A stretch of DNA of 64,000 nucleotides, from assembly GCF_050948175.1 (NCBI RefSeq), contig NW_027490175.1, positions 1,019,896 to 1,083,895 of the forward strand. The letters are read 5' to 3'. Position 1 is the stretch's first letter, and each line of letters starts with the position of its first letter. The translations under genes and the position numbers were made by a program. A model generated the notes under the pieces. The model was not told the origin of the DNA. It saw nothing but the letters and a program-made list of their open reading frames with translations, and did no database searches. Shown here in pieces: positions 57,360 to 64,000 of this stretch. This stretch comes from Xylocopa sonorina (Eukaryota; Arthropoda; Insecta; Hymenoptera; Apidae).

Positions 57360-60300
57360 TATGTATTCCTCGTCTACACTTCAAATGAATGTAAATGCGA
57401 CACTTCCTTGCTAGGAAATAGCGTCTGCAGATGTCTAGGTATCGTAACAATAGCGTTCTAATGCTTCTTAAAACGCGATATCGCATTCCATTTCTATGTT
57501 TCATGGTAAGATATAATACGATTTGCGAAGTGTTATGTATTCCTCGTCTACACTTCAAATGAATGTAAATGCGACACTTCCTTGCTAGGAAATAACGTCT
57601 GTAGATGTCTAGGTATCGTAGCAATAGAGTTCTAATGCTTCTTAATACGCGATATCGCATCTCATTTCTATATTTCATGGTAAGATATAATATGATTTGC
57701 GAAGTGTCATGTATTCCTCGTCTACACTTCAAATGAATGTAAATGCGACACTTCCTTGCAAGGAAATAGCGTTTGCAAACGTCTACCTATCGTAGCAATA
57801 GAGTTCTAATGCTTCGTAAAACGTGATATCGCATCTCATTTCTATATTTCATGGTAAGATATAATATGATTTGCGAAGTGTCATGTATTCCTCGTTTACA
57901 CTTCAAATGAATGTAAATGCGACACTTCCTTGCAAGGAAATAGCGTTTGCAAACGTCTACCTATCGTAGCAATAGAGTTCTAATGCTCCTTAAAACGCGA
58001 TATCGCATATCATTTCTATGTTTCATGGTAAGATATAATATGATTTGCGAAGTGTTATGTATTCCTCGTCTACACTTCAAATGAATGTAAATGCGACACT
58101 TCCTTGTAAGGAAATAGCGTTTGCAGATGTCTACGTATCGAAGCAATATAGTTCAAATGCTTCTTAAAGCGCGATATCGCGCCTCATATCTATGTTTCAT
58201 GATAAGATGTAATATTCATTGCGAAGTGTTATGCATTCCTCGTCTACGATTCAAATGAATGTAAATGCGACACATCCTTGCAAGGAAATAGCGTCTGCAG
58301 ATGTCTAGGTATCGTAGCAATAGAGTTCTAATGCTTCTTAAAACGCGATATCGCATCTCATATCTATGTATCATGATATGATATAATATTCATTGCGAAG
58401 TGTTATGCATTCCTCGTCTACGATACAAATGAATGTAAATGCGACACTTCCTTGCAAGGAAATAGCGTTTGCAGATGTCTACGTATCGTAGCAATAGAGT
58501 TCTTATGATTCTTAAAACGCGATATCGCATCTCATTTCTATGTTTAATGGTAAGGTATAATATGATTTGCGAAGTGTTATGTATTCCTCGCCTACACTAC
58601 AAATGAATGTAAATGCGACACTTCCTTGCTAGGAAATAGCGTCTGCAGATGTCTAGGTATCGTAACAATAGCGTTCTAATGCTTCTTAAAACGCGATATC
58701 TCATTTCATTTCTATGTTTCATGGTAAGATATAATACGATTTGCGAAGTGTTATGTATTCCTCGTCTACACTTCAAATGAATGTAAATGCGAGACTTCAT
58801 TGCTAGGAAATAACGTCTGTAGATGTCTAGGTATCGTAGCAATAGAGTTCTAATGCTTCTTAATACGCGATATCGCATCTCATTTCTATATTTCATGGTA
58901 AGATATAATATGATTTGCGAAGTGTCATGTATTCCTCGTCTACACTTCAAATGAATGTAAATACGACACTTCCTTGCAAGGAAATAGCGATTGCAGATGT
59001 CTACGTATCGTAGCAATGGAGTTCTTATGATTCTTAGAACGCGATATCGCATCTCATTTCTATGTTTCATGGTAAGACGTAATATGATTTGCGAAGTGTT
59101 ATGTATTCCTCGTCTACACTTCAAACGAATGTAAATGCGACACTTCCTTGCAAGGAAATAGCGTTTGCGGATGTTTACGTATCGAAGCAATAGTGTTCAA
59201 ATGCTTCTTAAAACGAGATATAGCATCTCATATCTATGTTTCATGATATGATATAATATGATTTGCGAAGTGTCATGTATTCCTCGTCTACACTTCAAAT
59301 GAATGTAAATGCGACACTTCCTTGCAAGGAAATTGCGTTTGCAGATTTCTACGTATCGCAGCAATAGATTTCTAATGCTTCTTAAAGCGCTATATCGCGC
59401 CTCATTTCTATGTTTCATGGCAAGATGTAATATTCATTGCGAAGTGTTATGCATTCCTCGTCTACGATTCAAATGAAAGTAAATGCGACACTTCCTTGCA
59501 AGGAAATAGCGATTGCAGATGTCTACGTATCGTAGCAATAGAGTTCTAATTCTTCTTAAAACGCGATATCGCATCTCATTTCTATGTTTCAAGGTAAGAT
59601 ATAATATGATTTGCGAAGTGTTATGTATTCCTCGTCTACACTTCAAATGAATGTAAATGCGACACTTCCTTGTAAGGAAATAGCGTTTGCAGATGTCTAC
59701 CTATCGTAACAATAGAGTTCTAATGCTTCTTAAAACGCGATATCGCATCTCATTTCTATGTTTCATGGTAAGATATAATATGATTTGCGAAGTGTCATGT
59801 ATTCCTCGTCTACACTTCAAATGAATGTAAATGCGACACTTCCTTGTAAGGAAATAGCGTTTGCAGATGTCTACCTATCGTAGCAATAGAGTTCTAATTC
59901 TTCTTAAAACGCGATATCGCATCTCATTTCTATGCTTCAAGGTAAGATATAATATGATTTGCGAAGTGCTATGTATTCCTCGTCTACACTTCAAATGAAT
60001 GTAAATGCGACACTTCCTTGTAAGGAAATAGCGTTTGCAGATGTCTACCTATCGTAACAATAGAGTTCTAATGCTTCTTAAAACGCGATATCGCATCTCA
60101 TTTCTATGTTTCATGGTAAGATATAATATGATTTGCGAAGTGTCATGTATTCCTCGTCTACACTTCAAATGAATGTAAATGCGACACTTCCTTGCAAGGA
60201 AATTGCGTTTGCAGATGTCTACGTATCGCAGCAATAGATTTCTAATGCTTCTTAAAGCGCGATATCGCGCCTCATTTCTATGTTTCATGGCAAGATGTAA

Positions 60301-61186
60301 TATTCATTGCGAAGTGTTATGCATTCCTCGTCTACGATTCAAATGAAAGTAAATGCGACACTTCCTCGCAAGGAAATAGCGATTGCAGATGTCTACGTAT
60401 CGTAGCAATAGAGTTCAAATGCTTCTTAAAACGAGATATTGCATCTCATATCTATGTTTCATGATAAGATATAATATTCATTGCGAAGTGTTATGCATTC
60501 CTCGTCTACTATTCAAATGAATGTAAATGTGACACTTCCTTGCAAGGAAATAGCGTCTGCAGATGTCTAGGTATCTTAGCAATGGAGTTCTTATGATTCT
60601 TAAAACGCTATATCGCATCTCATTTCTATGTTTGATGGTAAGATATAATATGATTTGCGAAGTGTCATGTATTCCTCGTCTACACTTCAAATGAATGTAA
60701 ATGCGACACTTCCTTGTAAGGAAATAGCGTTTGCAGATGTCTACCTATCGTAGCAATAGAGTTCTAATGCTTCTTAAAACGCGATATCGCATCTCATTTC
60801 TATGTTTCATGATAAGATATAATATTCATTGCGAAGTGTTATGCATTCCTCGTCTACGATTCAAATGAATGTAAATGCGACACTTCCTTGCAAGGAAATT
60901 GCGTTTGCAGATGTCTACGTATCGCAGCAATAGATTTCTAATGCTTCTTAAAGCGCGATATCGCGCCTCATTTCTATGTTTCATGGCAAGATGTAATATT
61001 CATTGCGAAGTGTTATGCATTCCTCGTCTACGATTCAAATGAAAGTAAATGCGACACTTCCTTGCAAGGAAATAGCGATTGCAGATGTCTACGTATCGTA
61101 GCAATAGAGTTCAAATGCTTCTTAAAACGAGATATTGCATCTCATATCTATGTTTCATGATAAGATATAATATTCATTGCGAAGTG
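57360..61186. repeat. Collapsed third copy of the 50.2-54.75 kb block
   Basis: Homology to the 50.2-54.75 kb region runs at three successive offsets. It is 7134 bp (41 monomers) up to about 58215, 6960 bp (40 monomers) from there to about 59250, and 6438 bp (37 monomers) from about 59260 to 61186. One monomer and then exactly three monomers have therefore been removed relative to the partner. Each switch occurs inside the ggtaagatataat to gcgaag part of the monomer and leaves the register intact. Beyond 61186 the sequence switches to homology with about 44830 onward (94 monomers). Confidence 0.85.
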
Positions 61187-61680
61187 CTATGTATTCCTCG
61201 TCTACACTTCAAATGAATGTAAATGCGACACTTCCTTGTAAGGAAATAGCGTTTGCAGATGTCTACGTATCGTAGCAATAGAGTTCTTATGATTCTTAAA
61301 ACGCGATATCGCATTTCATTTCTATGTTTCATGGTAAGATATAATACGATTTGCGAAGTGTTATGTATTCCTCGTCTACACTTCAAATGAATGTAAATGC
61401 GACACTTCCTTGCTAGGAAATAACGTCTGTAGATGTCTAGGTATCGTAGCAATAGAGTTCTAATGCTTCTTAAAACGCGATATCGCATCTCATTTCTATG
61501 TTTCATGGTAAGATATAATATGATTTGCGAAGTGTCATGTATTCCTCGTCTACACTTCAAATGAATGTAAATACGACACTTCCTTGCAAGGAAATAGCGA
61601 TTGCAGATGTCTACGTATCGTAGCAATGGAGTTCTTATGATTCTTAGAACGCGATATCGCATCTCATTTCTATGTTTCAT

Positions 61681-64000
61681 GGCAAGATATAATATGATTT
61701 CCGAAGTGTTATGTATTCCTCGTTTACACTTCAAATGAATGTAAATGCGACACTTCCTTGCAAGGAAATAGCGTTTGCAAACGTCTACCTATCGTAGCAA
61801 TAGAGTTCTAATGCTTCTTAAAACGCGATATCGCATATCATTTCTATGTTTCATGGTAAGATATAATATGATTTGCGACGTGTTATGTATTCCTCGTCTA
61901 CACTTCAAATGAATGTAAATGCGACACTTCCTTGCTAGGAAATAACGTCTGTAGATGCCTAGGTATCGTAGCAATAGAGTTCTAATGCTTCTTAATACGC
62001 GATATCGCATCTCATTTCTATATTTCATGGTAAGATATAATATGATTTGCGAAGTGTCATGTATTCCTCGTCTACACTTCAAATGAATGTAAATGCGACA
62101 CTTCCTTGCAAGGAAATAGCGTTTGCAGATGTCTACGTATCGTAGCAATAGAGTTCTTATGATTCTTAAAACGCGATATCGCATCTCATTTCTATGTTTA
62201 ATGGTAAGGTATAATATGATTTGCGAAGTGTTATGTATTCCTCGTCTACACTACAAATGAATGTAAATGCGACACTTCCTTGCTAGGAAATAGCGTCTGC
62301 AGATGTCTAGGTATCGTAACAATAGCGTTCTAATGCTTCTTAAAACGCGATATCTCATTTCATTTCTATGTTTCATGGTAAGATATAATACGATTTGCGA
62401 AGTGTTATGTATTCCTCGTCTACACTTCAAATGAATGTAAATGCGAGACTTCATTGCTAGGAAATAACGTCTGTAGACGTCTAGGTATCGTAGCAATAGA
62501 GTTCTAATGCTTCTTAATACGCGATATCGCATCTCATTTCTATATTTCATGGTAAGATATAATATGATTTGCGAAGTGTCATGTATTCCTCGTCTACACT
62601 TCAAATGAATGTAAATGCGACACTTCCTTGCTAGGAAATAACGTCTGTAGATGTCTAGGTATCGTAGCAATAGAGTTCTAATGCTTCTTAAAACGCGATA
62701 TCGCATCTCATTTCTATGTTTCATGGTAAGATATAATATGATTTGCGAAGTGTCATGTATTCCTCGTCTACACTTCAAATGAATGTAAATACGACACTTC
62801 CTTGCAAGGAAATAGCGATTGCAGATGTCTACGTATCGTAGCAATGGAGTTCTTATGATTCTTAGAACGCGATATCGCATCTCATTTCTATGTTTCATGG
62901 CAAGATATAATATGATTTCCGAAGTGTTATGTATTCCTCGTTTACACTTCAAATGAATGTAAATGCGACACTTCCTTGCAAGGAAATAGCGTTTGCAAAC
63001 GTCTACCTATCGTAGCAATAGAGTTCTAATGCTTCTTAAAACGCGATATCGCATATCATTTCTATGTTTCATGGTAAGATATAATATGATTTGCGACGTG
63101 TTATGTATTCCTCGTCTACACTTCAAATGAATGTAAATGCGACACTTCCTTGCTAGGAAATAACGTCTGTAGATGCCTAGGTATCGTAGCAATAGAGTTC
63201 TAATGCTTCTTAATACGCGATATCGCATCTCATTTCTATATTTCATGGTAAGATATAATATGATTTGCGAAGTGTCATGTATTCCTCGTCTACACTTCAA
63301 ATGAATGTAAATGCGACACTTCCTTGCAAGGAAATAGCGTTTGCAGATGTCTACGTATCGTAGCAATAGAGTTCTTATGATTCTTAAAACGCGATATCGC
63401 ATCTCATTTCTATGTTTAATGGTAAGGTATAATATGATTTGCGAAGTGTTATGTATTCCTCGTCTACACTACAAATGAATGTAAATGCGACACTTCCTTG
63501 CTAGGAAATAACGTCTGTAGATGCCTAGGTATCGTAGCAATAGAGTTCTAATGCTTCTTAATACGCGATATCGCATCTCATTTCTATATTTCATGGTAAG
63601 ATATAATATGATTTGCGAAGTGTTATGCATTCCTCGTCTACGATTCAAATGAATGTAAATGCGACACTTCCTTGCAAGGAAATTGCGTTTGCAGATGTCT
63701 ACGTATCGCAGCAATAGATTTCTAATGCTTCTTAAAGCGCGATATCGCGCCTCATTTCTATGTTTCATGGCAAGATGTAATATTCATTGCGAAGTGTTAT
63801 GCATTCCTCGTCTACGATTCAAATGAAAGTAAATGCGACACTTCCTTGCAAGGGAATAGCGATTGCAGATGTCTACGTATCGTAGCAATAGAGTTCAAAT
63901 GCTTCTTAAAACGAGATATTGCATCTCATATCTATGTTTCATGATAAGATATAATATTCATTGCGAAGTGTTATGCATTCCTCGTCTACTATTCAAATGA
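61681..64000. repeat. 7-monomer offset repeat at the right edge
   Basis: The stretch beginning at 61681 (ggcaagatataatatgatttcc) recurs at about 62899, 1218 bp later (7 x 174). Both copies contain gcgacgtgttatg (near 61876 and 63094), gatgcctaggtatcg (near 61956 and 63174) and gtttaatggtaagg (near 62196 and 63414). The second copy diverges after about 63490 and joins monomers with attcattgcg and the 14-bp palindrome at 63737. Confidence 0.8.

Larger units (their letters stand above)
78..64000. repeat. 174-bp satellite DNA array, 367 complete monomers
   Basis: The same 174-bp unit repeats without interruption to the right edge. Phase-zero words (catgg or variants such as catga) occur at 82, 256 and so on up to 63940, which is exactly 367 periods. 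Minus-strand stop codons made by the acctatcg variant fall at residue 19 modulo 174 at 1933, 5935, 9415, 20899, 26989, 34819, 38299, 40561, 49957, 57961 and 63007, so register is never lost. Within a monomer, order on the plus strand is: ggtaagatataat, gcgaagtgt, attcctcgtctacacttc, aatgtaaatgcgacacttcc, ttgcaaggaa, agcgtttgca, ctacgtatcgtag, attcttaaaac, gcgatatcgc, catttctatg. Differences between monomers are substitutions at recurrent sites. No mobile element, gene or unique spacer interrupts the array. A monomer near nucleosome-repeat length with higher-order structure is typical of eukaryotic centromeric or heterochromatic satellites. That role here is inference. Confidence 0.98.
40560..64000. 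repeat. Domain B: satellite subfamily with its own diagnostic variants
   Basis: About 135 monomers share variants absent or nearly absent to the left: gctaggaaat and ctaggtatcg (first near 40708 and 40731), attcattgcg replacing atgatttgcg (first near 41162), gttcaaatgc, acgagatattgc, catctcatatc, and an enlarged palindrome at the gcgatatcgc site. Blocks recur at offsets of whole monomers: 18, 20, 21, 34, 37, 40, 41, 50, 89 and 94. The array continues past the right edge, where the window ends inside a monomer. Confidence 0.85.

Noticed and set aside
78..64000. CRISPR-like regular array
   Set aside because: The whole 174-bp unit repeats. There are no short direct repeats separated by unique spacers and no cas genes.
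82..64000. Bacterial promoter from the TATAAT word in most monomers
   Set aside because: The hexamer is part of an AT-rich satellite word, no -35-like hexamer sits about 17 bp upstream, and no gene follows. It recurs hundreds of times at satellite phase.
78..64000. CENP-B box
   Set aside because: No word resembling NTTCGNNNNANNCGGGN was found in the monomer types I read; cggg is absent from the typical monomer. A centromeric role therefore rests only on length, higher-order structure and dyads.
78..64000. tRNA-derived SINE or Pol III internal promoter in the monomer
   Set aside because: No GGTTCGANTCC-like B box or clear A box is present, and there is no poly-A tail or target-site duplication.

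Overview
The window is essentially one uninterrupted tandem satellite array. From about position 78 to the right edge the DNA repeats a monomer of exactly 174 bp. Taking the word catgg at position 82 as phase zero, 367 complete monomers fit between 82 and 63939, and a partial monomer runs off the right edge. The phase is conserved to the base: the matching word at 63940 is exactly 367 x 174 bases after 82. I found no net insertion or deletion at any of more than ten phase checkpoints. Only positions 1-77 are not satellite. They are a GC-rich sequence that I cannot identify.

This is not bacterial gene content. I see no supported gene, rRNA, tRNA, CRISPR array, transposase or operon. A homogeneous, nucleosome-sized satellite with higher-order structure points to a eukaryotic heterochromatic or centromeric/pericentromeric locus. 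The monomer is about 36% GC, and CpG is over-represented (9 CpG against about 5.5 expected in a typical monomer). This argues against a heavily CpG-methylated vertebrate or plant genome and leans weakly towards an invertebrate such as an insect. The species cannot be read from the sequence.

Layout. (1) 1-77: unique flank with a sharp junction at about 77/78. (2) 78 to about 34.4 kb, domain A: highly homogenised, built from nested segmental duplications of whole numbers of monomers (7, 13, 19, 20, 26 and 60). A rare variant base marks successive higher-order units. (3) About 34.4-40.56 kb: a more diverged transition zone. (4) About 40.56-64 kb, domain B: the same monomer with its own diagnostic variants (ctaggtatcg, gctaggaaat, attcattgcg, and a 14-bp palindrome). 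Its higher-order blocks are copied at offsets of 18, 20, 21, 34, 37, 40, 41, 50, 89 and 94 monomers. Two collapses, of exactly 1 and 3 monomers, can be read within one copied block.

Each monomer carries several short dyad symmetries, whose presence varies by monomer class. Because 174 is divisible by three, the minus strand shows long repetitive open frames of up to 329 codons. They mostly begin at TTG codons and are ended by recurrent monomer-specific stops. I regard them as arithmetic by-products of the repeat and do not annotate them as genes.
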